From positions 496,001 through 560,000 of the forward strand of contig NZ_QHKM01000003.1 in NCBI RefSeq assembly GCF_003258365.1: 64,000 nt of DNA, written 5' to 3'. Shown piece by piece: positions 47,386 to 57,164 of the stretch (position 1 is the first letter of the stretch; each line of letters begins with the position of its first letter). The notes under the pieces were generated by a model. It was not told the DNA's origin. It saw only the letters and a list, made by a program, of their open reading frames with translations, and ran no database searches. The DNA comes from Hymenobacter edaphi. Lineage in GTDB: Bacteria; Bacteroidota; Bacteroidia; Cytophagales; Hymenobacteraceae. Both the position numbers and the translations under genes were made by a program.

Positions 47386-48438
47386 CTAGCGCCCGGCCGC
47401 CTGCACGGCCCACTTTTCGGCCTCGGCCAGGGCCAGCAGCAGCTGGCTGGTGCGGATGCCGTGGGCGCAGTGGAAATGGCCGAGCGGGCAGTTGCGGTAG
47501 CCGTGCAGCCCGCAGGGGCGGCACTCCAGTTCCTCGGGCAGCTCCACGATGCGGGAAAACGAGCTGAGCGGCCCGAAGCCGAAGTAGGGCACCGTGGAGC
47601 AGAACACGGCGCAGGTGGGCGCATCCACCGCCGAAGCCAGGTGCATGGGCGCCGAATCGTTGACGAAGTTCAGCACCGCCCCGCGCATCAAGGCTGCCGA
47701 GGCCAGCAGGGAGAGTTGGCCGCTGAGGTTGACCACGCCCGGCCGCCGGGCCTGCTGCAGCAGCGCCTCGCATTCGGCCGTATCGGGCGGGCCGCCGAGC
47801 AGGAATACGGTGTAGTGCGCCGGCAGGGCGTGCAGCAGCTTCACCCACTGCTCGCGCGGAAACTGCTTGGTAAACCACACCGAGGTGGGCGCGATGCAGA
47901 TGTAGGGCCCGCCCGCCGCGTCGCGCGCGGCCTGCGCGGCCGCCGCCTCGTCGGCGGGGGTGGGGTAGAGGCGGGGGCGGGTGAGCGGGCCTTCGGGCTG
48001 GGGCTCCAGCAAAGCCAGGTTGCGCCCCACCTCGTGCAGGCCCGGCGCGAAGCCGTGCGGCACCCGGCGCGTGAAAGCCCGGCTCAGCGGGTTCTTATCG
48101 AAGCCCACGCGCTCGGGGGCGGCGGAAAAGGCCGTCAGCAGGCCGGTGGAGGCGAAGCGCTGCAGGTTATACACGCGGCCGTAGCCGGTGGCGCGAATTT
48201 GCTGCAGCAGGCGCCAGAGGCCGCTGTACTTGCCCGCCTTCTTGTCCCAGATCAGCACCCGGCGCACGTGCGGGTGGCCCTGCAGCAGCCCCTCGTTGCC
48301 GCGGCGCACCAGCACGTCCACCGGCGTGGCGGGCTCGGTCTGGTGCAGGCGCTCCAGCAGGGCAGTGGCCAGGATAACGTCGCCGATGAAGGCAGTCTGG
48401 ATCAGCAGGATGGGCGCGGTAGGAAGGGACTGGGGCAT
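47386..48438 (-). CDS. Glycosyltransferase family 9 (heptosyltransferase-like)
   Basis: A 350-residue GT-B enzyme of the lipopolysaccharide core type. The N-terminal domain begins ILLIQTAFIGDVILATALLE, the family signature; the C-terminal nucleotide-sugar domain has YICIAPTSVWFTKQFPREQW and the FVNDSAPMHLASAV motif, whose Asp binds the donor. In Bacteroidota these enzymes add heptose or another sugar to LPS core at the cytoplasmic face. Four cysteines near the C-terminus (CRPCGLHGYRNC) are frequent in this subgroup. It has its own perfect -7 box at 48458-48465. Confidence 0.9.
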   Translation of the reverse strand: MPQSLPTAPILLIQTAFIGDVILATALLERLHQTEPATPVDVLVRRGNEGLLQGHPHVRRVLIWDKKAGKYSGLWRLLQQIRATGYGRVYNLQRFASTGLLTAFSAAPERVGFDKNPLSRAFTRRVPHGFAPGLHEVGRNLALLEPQPEGPLTRPRLYPTPADEAAAAQAARDAAGGPYICIAPTSVWFTKQFPREQWVKLLHALPAHYTVFLLGGPPDTAECEALLQQARRPGVVNLSGQLSLLASAALMRGAVLNFVNDSAPMHLASAVDAPTCAVFCSTVPYFGFGPLSSFSRIVELPEELECRPCGLHGYRNCPLGHFHCAHGIRTSQLLLALAEAEKWAVQAAGR

Positions 48439-48457
48439 GAACGAGCGGAGCGGGACG

Positions 48458-48465
48458 CAAAGATA
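48458..48465 (-). promoter_or_regulatory. -7 promoter element for the GT9 gene
   Basis: TATCTTTG on the minus strand, full match to TAnnTTTG, 19 bases before the ATG, giving a very short leader. Confidence 0.55.
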
Positions 48466-48574
48466 AGTTTACCGGCCCGCCATATTGATAAAGAGGCCCC
48501 CCGCGCGGTTGCCGACAGCTTTGTAACTATTTAAATATTGTTATATTATTTATAATAATACCCGGAAAAGGGTA

Positions 48575-48606
48575 TTGTAATTCCTGATCGAACACTGATA
48601 CTTGTG
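48575..48606 (+). promoter_or_regulatory. Candidate promoter of the giant T9SS gene
   Basis: TTG at 48575-48577, 21-base spacer, TACTTGTG at 48599-48606 (7 of 8 to TAnnTTTG), at the edge of an AT-rich block. It would give a leader of about 210 nt to ATG 48818. Confidence 0.45.
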
Positions 48607-48817
48607 GGTCATCTGCTGCAAGGGCCTTGCGCAGCCAGCGCAGGCGCTAAACGCTGCCCGGGCCCGCTTCGAGCGGCCTCGTCGGCGGGGGCGCCCGAGT
48701 ATTTATCCGACAACAAGCACCCTCCTGGTGCTGCCAACAGCAGCGCGGCCTCACGTGCGCGGGGCCGCGCTGCTGTTGGGCATGGCTTTCTTTTTCCGCT
48801 CATTTCAACCCAGTCCT

Positions 48818-51800
48818 ATGAGACGACCTCTGCCCTATTTGCTGCTGCTGTTGGGGTGCCTTTGCGTGTGCCGAAGCGCCCAAAGCCAGCAGCTTGATTC
48901 GATTGGCATTACCACCAACGGCACGGTGCAGGCCGTGGCCCGCGACGGCAACACGCTGTACGTGGGCGGCTCGTTCAGCCAGGCCGGCTACCAGACGGGC
49001 GCAGCGGCCTTCGTCGACCGCACCGGCGGCTTTCCGGTGGCCTCGCTGCCGCGGCTGTCGGGCACGGTGTACTGCGCCGAGCCCGACGGGGCGGGCGGCT
49101 GGTACGCGGGCGGCTCGTTTTCCATCACCAGCGGCACCCTGACGCTGCGCAACCTGGTGCACGTGCGCAGCAACCACGCGCTGGACCTGGCCTTCCGCCC
49201 GAATCCGGACGGGGCGGTGAATACGGTGGCGGTGGACGGGACGACGGTGTACGTGGGCGGGAGCTTCGCCAACGCGGGCGGGCTGGCGCGGCAAAACCTG
49301 GCGGCGGTGGCGGCGGGCACGGGCCTGGCCACGAACTGGAACCCGGGGGCCAACAGCACGGTGCAGGCCCTGCGCCTGGACGGGCCGCGGCTGCACGCCG
49401 GCGGCAGCTTCACGCAGGCCGGCGGCCAGCCCCAGCGCTACTACGCGCAGCTGGACAAAGCCAGCGGGGCGGCGGCCCACACCGTCGGGCCCAACAGCAC
49501 GGTGCAGGCCCTGGCCCTGGACGGCAACACGCTCTACCTGGGCGGCTCCTTTTCCGAAACCGGCTACTTCACCGGCGCCCTCGGCTGGCTGCCCGGCACG
49601 ACCAGCATCCCCGACAACACCGTGCCGCGGCTGTCGGGCACGGTGTACTGCGCCGAGCCCGACGGGGCGGGCGGCTGGTACGTGGGCGGCTCGTTTTCCA
49701 TCACCAGCGGCACCCTGACGCTGCGCAACCTGGTGCACCTGACGGCCAGCCGCACGCTCGACGCGGCTTTTGCGCCCAACCCGGACGGGGCGGTGAATAC
49801 GGTGGCGGTGGACGGGACGACGGTGTACGTGGGCGGGAGCTTCGCCAACGCGGGCGGGCTGGCGCGGCAAAACCTGGCGGCGGTGGCGGCGGGCACGGGC
49901 CTGGCCACGAACTGGAACCCGGGGGCCAACAGCACGGTGCAGGCCCTGCGCCTGGACGGGCCGCGGCTGCACGCCGGCGGCAGCTTCACGCAGGCCGGCG
50001 GCCAGCCCCAGCGCTACTACGCGCAGCTGGACAAAGCCAGCGGGGCGGCGGCCCACACCGTCGGGCCCAACAGCACGGTGCAGGCCCTGGCCCTGGACGG
50101 CAACACGCTCTACCTGGGCGGCTCCTTTTCCGAAACCGGCTACTTCACCGGCGCCCTCGGCTGGCTGCCCGGCTCCACCGATACGCCGGCCAACGGGCTC
50201 GGCCGCTATACCGGCACCGTGTACTGCGCCGAGCCCGACGGCGCCGACGGCTGGTACGTGGGCGGCTCCTTCACGTGGAGCAGCGGCGCCCAGCAGTGGA
50301 ATAACCTGGTCCATGTGCGCGCCGATCTGACCCTGGACCCGGCTTTCGTGGCCAACCCGAACGGGGCGGTGCAAACGCTGCTGCTGGACGGCAGCACGCT
50401 GTACGCGGGCGGCTCGTTTTCCAATATCGGCGGGCTGGCGCGGCAAAACCTGGCGGCGGTGGCCGCGGGCACCGGCCTGGCCGTGGCCACCTGGAGCCCG
50501 ACCACCAACGGCACGGTGCACGCGCTGGCGCTGACCGGCAATTCCCTTTACCTGGCGGGGAGCTTTTCGCAGCTCAACGGCCTGGCCCAGCGGGGACTGG
50601 GGGCCCTGCACAAAACCACGGGCGCCAGCGTGACGGGCGTTCCGGAGCTGAACAGCACCGGCAACACCCTGCTGCTCGACGGCACCACGCTGTACGTGGG
50701 CGGCTCGTTCAGCCAGATCGGGACGGTGACGCGGCAGTTCCTGGCCACGCTCAACACCGGCACCAACGCCGTGGGCAGCTTTAATGCGTCGGTCAACAGC
50801 ACGGTGCAGTGCCTGGCCCTCGATGGCAACACGCTGTACGTGGGCGGCTCGTTTTCCAGCATCGGCGGGCAGCAGCGCACGCGCCTGGCCGCCGTCGACA
50901 AAACGACCGCGCTGGCCACGGCCTGGAACCCGGCCCCCAACGGGGCGGTGGAAACCCTGGTTCCGGACGGCACGACCATCTACGCGGGCGGCTCGTTCAC
51001 CCAGATCGGCGGGCAGGCGCGGCGCTACGCGGCCGGGCTGGGCACCGCCGGCACGGGCACGCCCACCAGCTGGCTGCCCGAGCCCAATGGCCCCGTTTAC
51101 CTGCTTGCCCGTAACGGCAACGGCCGCCTGATCGGGGGCAGCTTCAGCCTGCTGCACAGCGTGGGGCGCAGCTACGCGGCGGCGCTGGGCGCGGCCGACG
51201 GCACGGTGACAAGCTGGAACCCGGGGCCCAACAGCACGGTGACGGCCCTGGCCACGGGCGGCACGAGCGTGTACGTGGGCGGCTCGTTTTCCAGCATCGG
51301 CGGGCAGCAGCGCACGCGCCTGGCCGCCGTCGACAAAACGACCGCGCTGGCCACGGCCTGGAACCCGGCGCCCAACGGGGCGGTGGAGACCCTGGCCCTG
51401 GACGGCACGACCATCTACGCGGGCGGCTCGTTCACCCAGATCGGCGGGCAGGCGCGGCGCTACGCGGCCGGGCTGGGCACCACCGGCACGGGCACGCCCA
51501 CCAGCTGGCTGCCCGAACCCAACGGCCCGGTGCAGGTGCTAAGCCGCTCCACTTCAGAAACGCTGATCGGGGGCAGCTTCAGCCTGCTGCACAGCGTGGG
51601 GCGCAGCTACGCGGCGGCGCTGGGCGCGGCCGACGGCACGGTGACGAGCTGGAACCCGGGGCCCAACAGCACGGTGACGGCCCTGGCCACGGGCGGCACG
51701 AGCGTGTACGTGGGCGGCTCGTTTTCCAGCATCGGCGGGCAGCAGCGCACGCGCCTGGCCGCCGTCGACAAAACGACCGCGCTGGCCACGGCCTGGAACC

Positions 51801-54800
51801 CGGCCCCCAACGGGAGCATCGAGACCCTGGCCCTGGACGGCACGACCATCTACGCGGGCGGCTCGTTTACCCAGATCGGCGGACTGGACCGCAACTACGC
51901 CGCGGCGCTGAGCACCGCCGGCACGGGCACGCCCACCAGCTGGAACCCGCGGGCCAGCAGCACGGTGCACCACCTGGCCGCGACCAGCAGTGGCGTGCTC
52001 ATGGGCGGCTCCTTCGTCTTTCTGAAGGCGGAAAACCGCAGCAACCTCTTTGCGGTGGACCTGGTTTCGGGCCTGGTAAGCGGCTGGGACCCGGCGCCCA
52101 ACGGCCGCATCAACACCCTGCTGACCACAGCTAGCGCCATTTTCGTGGGGGGCAGCTACAGCCAGATCGGCGGACAGCCGCGCAGTAACCTGGCCGCGCT
52201 CAACAAAACCAGCGGGGCCGCTTCTACCTGGAACCCCGGCCCCAACGGCGAAGTCGCGGCCCTGCTGCTGAGCGGCACCCGGGTGTACGTGGGCGGCAGC
52301 TTCACCCAGGCCGGCGGCCAGACGCGCAACAACCTGGCGGCCGTGGGCACCACCGGCACGGGCACCGCGCTGGCCTGGACGCCCAACCCCGACGGGCGGG
52401 TGCTGAAAATCAGCGAAAGCGACAACGTGGTGTACATCTGCGGCAACTTCACGAACGTGGGCGGACAGGCCCGGCGCAGCGTGGCCGCCCTGGCCAGCGC
52501 CACGGGCGCCACGCTGCCCTGGAACCCCAACCCCAACGGCACCGTGCAGGATCTGCACGTGACAGCCCGGCAGGTATACCTGGCCGGCTCCTTCACGCGT
52601 ATCGGCACCACCAACCGGCAGAACGTGGGCGTGGTCAGCAAAACGACCGGGGCGGTGATGCCCTGGAACCCGGGGGCCAACGGCACCATCAACGACATCG
52701 AGGTCAAAAACAACTTCGTCTTCATCGGCGGCAGCTTCACGGCCGCCGGCGGGCAGACGGTGCGCAACTTCGCCTCGCTCAACGCCAATACCGGCCTCAA
52801 CAACGACTGGTACCCCAGCTTCAACAGCACGGTGCAGACCATCTACATCGACAACCGCAGCGGGGTGTATATGGGCGGCTCCTTTTCCATCGTTGATGGG
52901 CAGCAAACCGGCCCCTACGTACGCTACAGCTTCCCGCGCAACTACTTCCGCCCGCGCGTCGACGGCATCACGCCGAACCAGGGGGGCAATATCGGCGACG
53001 TGGCGGTGGATGTTATCGGGTCCGGCTTTGCCGATGGTACCACCCTGCGCCTGACGCGCACCGGCCAGCCCGCGCTGGTAGTGCCCGATTCGCTGGTGGG
53101 GGTTATCGATGGCATACGGCTCCGCACCAAGGTTAATCTTACGGGTTTGGCCGTTGGCGCCTGGAACGTAGTGGTAGCGGTGCCAGGCGATACGACCATG
53201 ACACTGACAAACGCTTTTAACGTGGAGGCGGGTCGGAAGGCGGCTCCCTGGGCGGATATAATGGGCTTCAATGCCATCCGGCCGGGGCAGTGGCAAACGT
53301 ACACCGTCGCGTACGGCAACAACGGCAACGTGAATGCCGTGGGCGTGCCGTTGTGGGTAGCCGTGCCCGCCAATGTGAGCTTCGAATCGGATGTGGCGGT
53401 AGCCCGGCCGTCTTCGACGGGTATTCCGTGGGACACGGTCGGTACGTCGTTCCTGACGGACTCCATTCATGACGAGCCGACCAGTGCGCGGCTGATGCCA
53501 CTGATGATACCCGTGATTCGGCCCGGCGAGGTGGGCACGTTTACGTTTAAGATTCGGACCAGCGGCACCCCGGCAACGGTACCCTTGCAATGCCAGGTTT
53601 GGGTCGGTGAGCCGCTTTACAGCTCCTTAAGTGAGGCGGGCAGCCGGGGCGTTGCAGGGGTAAACGCGATTACGAATGATCATATCGACTGCTTCGTCGG
53701 CGTCGCAACGGGTATTGCCGGGGTAGTGTGGAGCAATACGCCGGGAGTCGGCTGTGCCATCGGAGCAATGGATTTTGCTTATCGAGGATTGGTCCGAACG
53801 GCTATTACCGGCGACCCGGGCTTGACGGTAGGCTCCATCTCGCTTGACCTGATCAATGTGGTAGCGGGCTGTTTGCCAGCCGTCAATGCCATCAGAACGG
53901 GCCGGGACGTCCTCAAAGTCATTGCCAGCGGCAACTACAAGCGCGTAGGGGCAGGGGTCGGCGGGTCGGGTTACGCCGGCACCATCAAGTCCTGCTACGA
54001 TGCTTTTAACCCGCCGACGCCCCCCGTAAAACACCAAACCCGGGTGGTGGTTTCCATGGACCCCAACGACAAGCTGGGCAGCAGCGGCCTGGGCGGCTCG
54101 CCCTACGTGAGTACCCGCGTGCCGTTCCGCTACCTGATTCGGTTTGAGAACTACGCCACGGCCAGCGCGGCGGCCCAGGAGGTGCGCGTCATCGACACGC
54201 TCGACGTGACCAAGCTGGACCCGGCCTCGCTGCAGCTGGGCTACATCAGCTTCGGCAACCGCCGCGTGGAGGTGCCGCGCGGTCTGCGCAACTTCACGGC
54301 CGACGTGGACCTGCGGCCCGGCAACGACCTGATTGTGCGCGTGGTGGCCGCGCTCAACGAAACCAGCGGCATCCTGAGCTGGACCTTCACCTCCCTCGAC
54401 CCGACCACCATGCGCCCGACCCTGGACCCGCTGGCCGGCTTTCTGCCGCCCAACGTGACGGCGCCCGAGGGCGAAGGCGGCGTGTTTTTCACCATCATGC
54501 CCCGGGCGGGCCTGACCACGCACACGGCCATCCGCAACAAGGCCTGCATCTACTTCGACAACAACGCCGTCATCTGCACGCCTACCTGGACCAACCGCGT
54601 GGACAACGTGGCGCCCGCCAGCGCCGTGCAGGCCCTGCCCGCCCAGCAGATCAGCCGCAGCTTCGCCGTGAACTGGAGCGGCAGCGACACCGGCTCGGGC
54701 GTGGCCGATTACACGGTCTACTACTCCGTAAACGGGCGCAGCTACCAGCCCTGGCTGCGCAACACGCGCCTGACCTCGGCCATTTTCACCGGGCGCGTCG

Positions 54801-55597
54801 ATTCCACGTACCGCTTCTACTCGGTGGCGCGCGACACGGCCCTGAACGAGGAAGCCGCGCCCGCCCAGCCCGACGCCACCACCCACATCGGGCAGCTGCA
54901 GGTGCTGGCCGGCCTGAACGATACCATCTGCGCCAACGCGGCCGCCTACCAGCTCACCGGCTTTGCCCCGGCCGGGGGCACGTGGTCGGGCCGGGGCGTG
55001 ACGGCCGCCGGCCTGGTGACGCCCAGCGCCCTGCTGCCCGGCGACAACGAGCTGGTGTACACCGTCACGGTGTCGGGCCAGACGCAGGTGGCGGCCAAAA
55101 CGGTGCGGGTGAAAGCCGTGCCGGCCACGCCGCAGGTGCTGCGCGTCGGGCTCGATTCGTTGCGCTCCTCGGTGGTCGGGGCCAGCTACGAGTGGCAAGT
55201 CAACAACGTGGTGCTGCCCGTGGCCACGCGCACCATCCGCATCACGCAGGCGGGCACCTACACCGTGCGCGTGCGCGGCACCAACCAGTGCTTCTCCGCC
55301 CGCTCGACGACGCTGACGGTGCTGTCGGCGGCGCGGGCGCAGCAGCAGCAAGCCGTGCGCATCTACCCGAACCCGGCGAGCCGGCACTTCGTGGTGACGG
55401 CTGAGGCCCTGAATGCCGCGCCCACCACGCTGCGCCGCATTCAGCTGCTCGACGACGTGGGCCGGCTGGTGTACGAGCAGGACGTGCGCCAGCGCGGGGC
55501 GGTGGAGCTGCCCACACCCGCACAGCCGGGCCTGTACGTGGTGCGGGTGTTCACCGATAAGGGCGTGGTGGTGCAGAAGCTGACCGTGGTACCGTAG
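48818..55597 (+). CDS. Giant T9SS-secreted protein with GGSF-type propeller repeats
   Basis: A 2259-residue secreted protein. Signal peptide to about residue 24 (PYLLLLLGCLCVCRSAQSQ). Residues about 30-1380 are some 25 repeats of 40-60 residues with the core LYVGGSFSQIGGQ-RxxLAAVD plus TSWNPxPNGxV, of the kind seen in delta-60/beta-propeller-like domains. Then an IPT/TIG-like segment (near 1385-1480, RPRVDGITPNQGGNIGDV), a conserved-repeat domain of the DUF7619 type (near 1745-1930: SMDPNDKLGSSGL, RFENYATASAAAQEVRVIDT, NKACIYFDNNAVICTPTW), an Ig/fibronectin-like part and a type A T9SS sorting domain at the end (about 2180-2259, IYPNPASRHFVVT, GLYVVRVFTDKGVVVQKLT). Likely a surface adhesin; ligand unknown. 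ATG 48818 gives the signal peptide. Confidence 0.85.
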   Translation: MRRPLPYLLLLLGCLCVCRSAQSQQLDSIGITTNGTVQAVARDGNTLYVGGSFSQAGYQTGAAAFVDRTGGFPVASLPRLSGTVYCAEPDGAGGWYAGGSFSITSGTLTLRNLVHVRSNHALDLAFRPNPDGAVNTVAVDGTTVYVGGSFANAGGLARQNLAAVAAGTGLATNWNPGANSTVQALRLDGPRLHAGGSFTQAGGQPQRYYAQLDKASGAAAHTVGPNSTVQALALDGNTLYLGGSFSETGYFTGALGWLPGTTSIPDNTVPRLSGTVYCAEPDGAGGWYVGGSFSITSGTLTLRNLVHLTASRTLDAAFAPNPDGAVNTVAVDGTTVYVGGSFANAGGLARQNLAAVAAGTGLATNWNPGANSTVQALRLDGPRLHAGGSFTQAGGQPQRYYAQLDKASGAAAHTVGPNSTVQALALDGNTLYLGGSFSETGYFTGALGWLPGSTDTPANGLGRYTGTVYCAEPDGADGWYVGGSFTWSSGAQQWNNLVHVRADLTLDPAFVANPNGAVQTLLLDGSTLYAGGSFSNIGGLARQNLAAVAAGTGLAVATWSPTTNGTVHALALTGNSLYLAGSFSQLNGLAQRGLGALHKTTGASVTGVPELNSTGNTLLLDGTTLYVGGSFSQIGTVTRQFLATLNTGTNAVGSFNASVNSTVQCLALDGNTLYVGGSFSSIGGQQRTRLAAVDKTTALATAWNPAPNGAVETLVPDGTTIYAGGSFTQIGGQARRYAAGLGTAGTGTPTSWLPEPNGPVYLLARNGNGRLIGGSFSLLHSVGRSYAAALGAADGTVTSWNPGPNSTVTALATGGTSVYVGGSFSSIGGQQRTRLAAVDKTTALATAWNPAPNGAVETLALDGTTIYAGGSFTQIGGQARRYAAGLGTTGTGTPTSWLPEPNGPVQVLSRSTSETLIGGSFSLLHSVGRSYAAALGAADGTVTSWNPGPNSTVTALATGGTSVYVGGSFSSIGGQQRTRLAAVDKTTALATAWNPAPNGSIETLALDGTTIYAGGSFTQIGGLDRNYAAALSTAGTGTPTSWNPRASSTVHHLAATSSGVLMGGSFVFLKAENRSNLFAVDLVSGLVSGWDPAPNGRINTLLTTASAIFVGGSYSQIGGQPRSNLAALNKTSGAASTWNPGPNGEVAALLLSGTRVYVGGSFTQAGGQTRNNLAAVGTTGTGTALAWTPNPDGRVLKISESDNVVYICGNFTNVGGQARRSVAALASATGATLPWNPNPNGTVQDLHVTARQVYLAGSFTRIGTTNRQNVGVVSKTTGAVMPWNPGANGTINDIEVKNNFVFIGGSFTAAGGQTVRNFASLNANTGLNNDWYPSFNSTVQTIYIDNRSGVYMGGSFSIVDGQQTGPYVRYSFPRNYFRPRVDGITPNQGGNIGDVAVDVIGSGFADGTTLRLTRTGQPALVVPDSLVGVIDGIRLRTKVNLTGLAVGAWNVVVAVPGDTTMTLTNAFNVEAGRKAAPWADIMGFNAIRPGQWQTYTVAYGNNGNVNAVGVPLWVAVPANVSFESDVAVARPSSTGIPWDTVGTSFLTDSIHDEPTSARLMPLMIPVIRPGEVGTFTFKIRTSGTPATVPLQCQVWVGEPLYSSLSEAGSRGVAGVNAITNDHIDCFVGVATGIAGVVWSNTPGVGCAIGAMDFAYRGLVRTAITGDPGLTVGSISLDLINVVAGCLPAVNAIRTGRDVLKVIASGNYKRVGAGVGGSGYAGTIKSCYDAFNPPTPPVKHQTRVVVSMDPNDKLGSSGLGGSPYVSTRVPFRYLIRFENYATASAAAQEVRVIDTLDVTKLDPASLQLGYISFGNRRVEVPRGLRNFTADVDLRPGNDLIVRVVAALNETSGILSWTFTSLDPTTMRPTLDPLAGFLPPNVTAPEGEGGVFFTIMPRAGLTTHTAIRNKACIYFDNNAVICTPTWTNRVDNVAPASAVQALPAQQISRSFAVNWSGSDTGSGVADYTVYYSVNGRSYQPWLRNTRLTSAIFTGRVDSTYRFYSVARDTALNEEAAPAQPDATTHIGQLQVLAGLNDTICANAAAYQLTGFAPAGGTWSGRGVTAAGLVTPSALLPGDNELVYTVTVSGQTQVAAKTVRVKAVPATPQVLRVGLDSLRSSVVGASYEWQVNNVVLPVATRTIRITQAGTYTVRVRGTNQCFSARSTTLTVLSAARAQQQQAVRIYPNPASRHFVVTAEALNAAPTTLRRIQLLDDVGRLVYEQDVRQRGAVELPTPAQPGLYVVRVFTDKGVVVQKLTVVP
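49205..50173 (+). repeat. Identical 393-bp direct repeat inside the giant T9SS gene
   Basis: As read line by line, 49205-49597 and 49781-50173 are identical over 393 bp, offset by exactly 576 bp (192 codons); the spacer regions are also similar. In frame, so recombination would add or remove 192 residues. Confidence 0.9.
51137..51804 (+). repeat. Near-identical direct repeat inside the giant T9SS gene
   Basis: 51137-51369 and 51572-51804 match over about 233 bp with one difference seen (GTGACAAGC versus GTGACGAGC); offset 435 bp (145 codons). A third partial copy lies at 50830-50945. Confidence 0.85.
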
Positions 55598-55636
55598 CGC
55601 GGCCCGGCCGACCAGCCCGAAACCCAGCAGACGAGC

Positions 55637-55662
55637 ACCGGGGGAGCAGCCGCTCCCCCGGT
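55637..55662 (+). terminator. Terminator after the giant T9SS gene
   Basis: Perfect 11-bp stem (55637-55647 with 55652-55662), 4-base loop; the downstream tract TGCGTTTG is only moderately T-rich. Confidence 0.65.
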
Positions 55663-55715
55663 TGCGTTTGGGGCCGGCCGGTAGCGCGGCCGATTTTCGG
55701 GTAAGCCAATCCGGC

Positions 55716-55723
55716 TAACTTGC
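55716..55723 (+). promoter_or_regulatory. -7-like element for aminopeptidase P
   Basis: TAACTTGC, the TAnnTTG variant of the -7 box also seen upstream of 13507, 50 bases before the ATG. Confidence 0.35.
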
Positions 55724-55773
55724 AGCCGGCGGCCCCGGCGGCCGTCTTTCCCGCGTTTTCCCAATCCCGAATT

Positions 55774-57066
55774 ATGCGCTACGGCTCCATCTCGCCCGAC
55801 CTCTTCACCACGAACCGCCGCAACTTCGAGCGGCAGCTGCTGCCCGGCTCCCTGGCCATCTTCCACTCCAATGACGTGCTGCCGACCAACGCCGACGGCA
55901 CCATGGCTTTCCGCCAGAACAACGACCTGTTCTACCTCTCCGGCGTCGATCAGGAGGAAAGCATCCTCGTCATCTTCCCCGACGCGAAGTTGCCTCAGTA
56001 CCGCGAAATCCTGTTTCTGAAGGAAACCAGCGAGCATATTCTCATCTGGGAGGGCTACAAGCTCACCAAGCAGCAGGCCCGCGAGCAGTCCGGCATTCAG
56101 ACCATCCTGTGGCTCGACAGCTTTAAATCGGTGCTGCCCGCGCTGATGAACGAAGCCGAGCACGTGTACCTGAACACCAACGAGCACATCCGCGCCGTGG
56201 TGGAAGTGCAAACCCGCGACGCGCGCTTTATCCGCGACATCCGGGAGCAGTACCCGCTGCACAACTACAAGCGCGCCGCCCCCATCATGCACCAGCTGCG
56301 CGCCATCAAGCACCCCGAGGAAATCCGGCTGATGCGCAAGGCCTGCGAAATCACCGGCAACGCCTTCCGCCGCCTGCTGGGCTTCGTGAAACCGGGCGTG
56401 ATGGAGTACGAAATTGAGGCCGAAATCGTGCACGAGTTCCTCAAAAGCGGCTCGCGCGGGCCGGCCTACGGCAGCATCATCGCCTCGGGCGAAAACGCCT
56501 GCATCCTGCACTACGTCTCGAACGACCGGGCGTGCCAGGACGGCGACGTGATGCTGCTCGACTTCGGGGCCGAGTACGCCAACTACGCCGCCGACCTCTC
56601 GCGCAGCATCCCGGTGAACGGCAAATTCACCAAGCGCCAGCGCGAGGTGTACGACGCGGTGCTGCGCGTGCTGCAGTACGCCAAGTCGCAGCTGGTGGCC
56701 GGCAACAACATCGAGGAGTACCACGCCGGGGTGGGCCGCTTTATGGAGCAGCAGCTCATCGGCCTGGGCCTGCTCTCCGAGGGCGACGTGAACAACCAGG
56801 ACCCCAGCGCCCCGCTCTACAAGAAGTACTTCATGCACGGCACCTCGCACTACCTGGGCCTCGACGTGCACGACGTGGGCGCCAAGTACCGCAGCTTCGA
56901 GCCGGGCATGGTCTACACCGTCGAGCCGGGCATCTACATCCGCGAGGAGGGCTTGGGCATCCGTCTGGAAAACGACGTGGTCATCACCCGTTCGCAGTGC
57001 GAGGACCTGATGGCCGACATTCCGCTGGAAGCCGACGACATCGAGCGGCTGATGGCCCGCGGCTAA
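55774..57066 (+). CDS. Aminopeptidase P family protein (Xaa-Pro aminopeptidase)
   Basis: A 430-residue cytoplasmic metallopeptidase with pita-bread fold. The creatinase-like N-domain (about 1-160) is followed by the M24 catalytic domain. Metal ligands are visible: Asp263 in LLDFGAEY, Asp274 in AADLSRS, a histidine in MHGTSHYLGLDVHD (His355/His359), Glu384 in TVEPGIYI and Glu399 in RLENDV. It should remove N-terminal residues that precede proline, with Mn2+. ATG 55774 is chosen as the start of the N-domain (MRYGSISPDLFTTNR). Single gene between two terminators. Confidence 0.93.
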   Translation: MRYGSISPDLFTTNRRNFERQLLPGSLAIFHSNDVLPTNADGTMAFRQNNDLFYLSGVDQEESILVIFPDAKLPQYREILFLKETSEHILIWEGYKLTKQQAREQSGIQTILWLDSFKSVLPALMNEAEHVYLNTNEHIRAVVEVQTRDARFIRDIREQYPLHNYKRAAPIMHQLRAIKHPEEIRLMRKACEITGNAFRRLLGFVKPGVMEYEIEAEIVHEFLKSGSRGPAYGSIIASGENACILHYVSNDRACQDGDVMLLDFGAEYANYAADLSRSIPVNGKFTKRQREVYDAVLRVLQYAKSQLVAGNNIEEYHAGVGRFMEQQLIGLGLLSEGDVNNQDPSAPLYKKYFMHGTSHYLGLDVHDVGAKYRSFEPGMVYTVEPGIYIREEGLGIRLENDVVITRSQCEDLMADIPLEADDIERLMARG

Positions 57067-57085
57067 GCTGCGGCGGGCCTCTTCG

Positions 57086-57127
57086 GCCGGGCCGCCTCCC
57101 GCACGCGGGAGGCGGCCCGGCTTTTTT
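57086..57127 (+). terminator. Rho-independent terminator
   Basis: Perfect 16-bp GC stem (57086-57101 with 57106-57121), 4-base loop, then T6. Confidence 0.93.
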
Positions 57128-57164
57128 GGTACGGCCGGCCCGGCGGTTGTTTGCCGTGTTATAT

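Larger units (their letters stand above)
48439..48817. other. 379-base divergent intergenic region
   Basis: Separates the GT9 gene from the giant T9SS protein. About 48520-48605 is strongly AT-rich and holds the rightward promoter (48575-48606); 48458-48465 is the leftward -7 box. The remaining 200 bases are a GC-rich leader of the T9SS gene with an open but unlikely frame. Confidence 0.5.

Noticed and set aside
49205-51804. Mobile element inside the giant gene
   Set aside because: The long repeats are in-frame coding units of the protein; there are no inverted ends or transposase.
48800-53590. Long minus-strand frames opposite the giant T9SS gene
   Set aside because: They mirror its repeats and high GC; the plus-strand protein has a signal peptide and a sorting domain, the minus frames have neither.
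55441-56871. 476-codon minus-strand frame opposite aminopeptidase P
   Set aside because: Antisense shadow across two unrelated plus-strand genes and their terminator.
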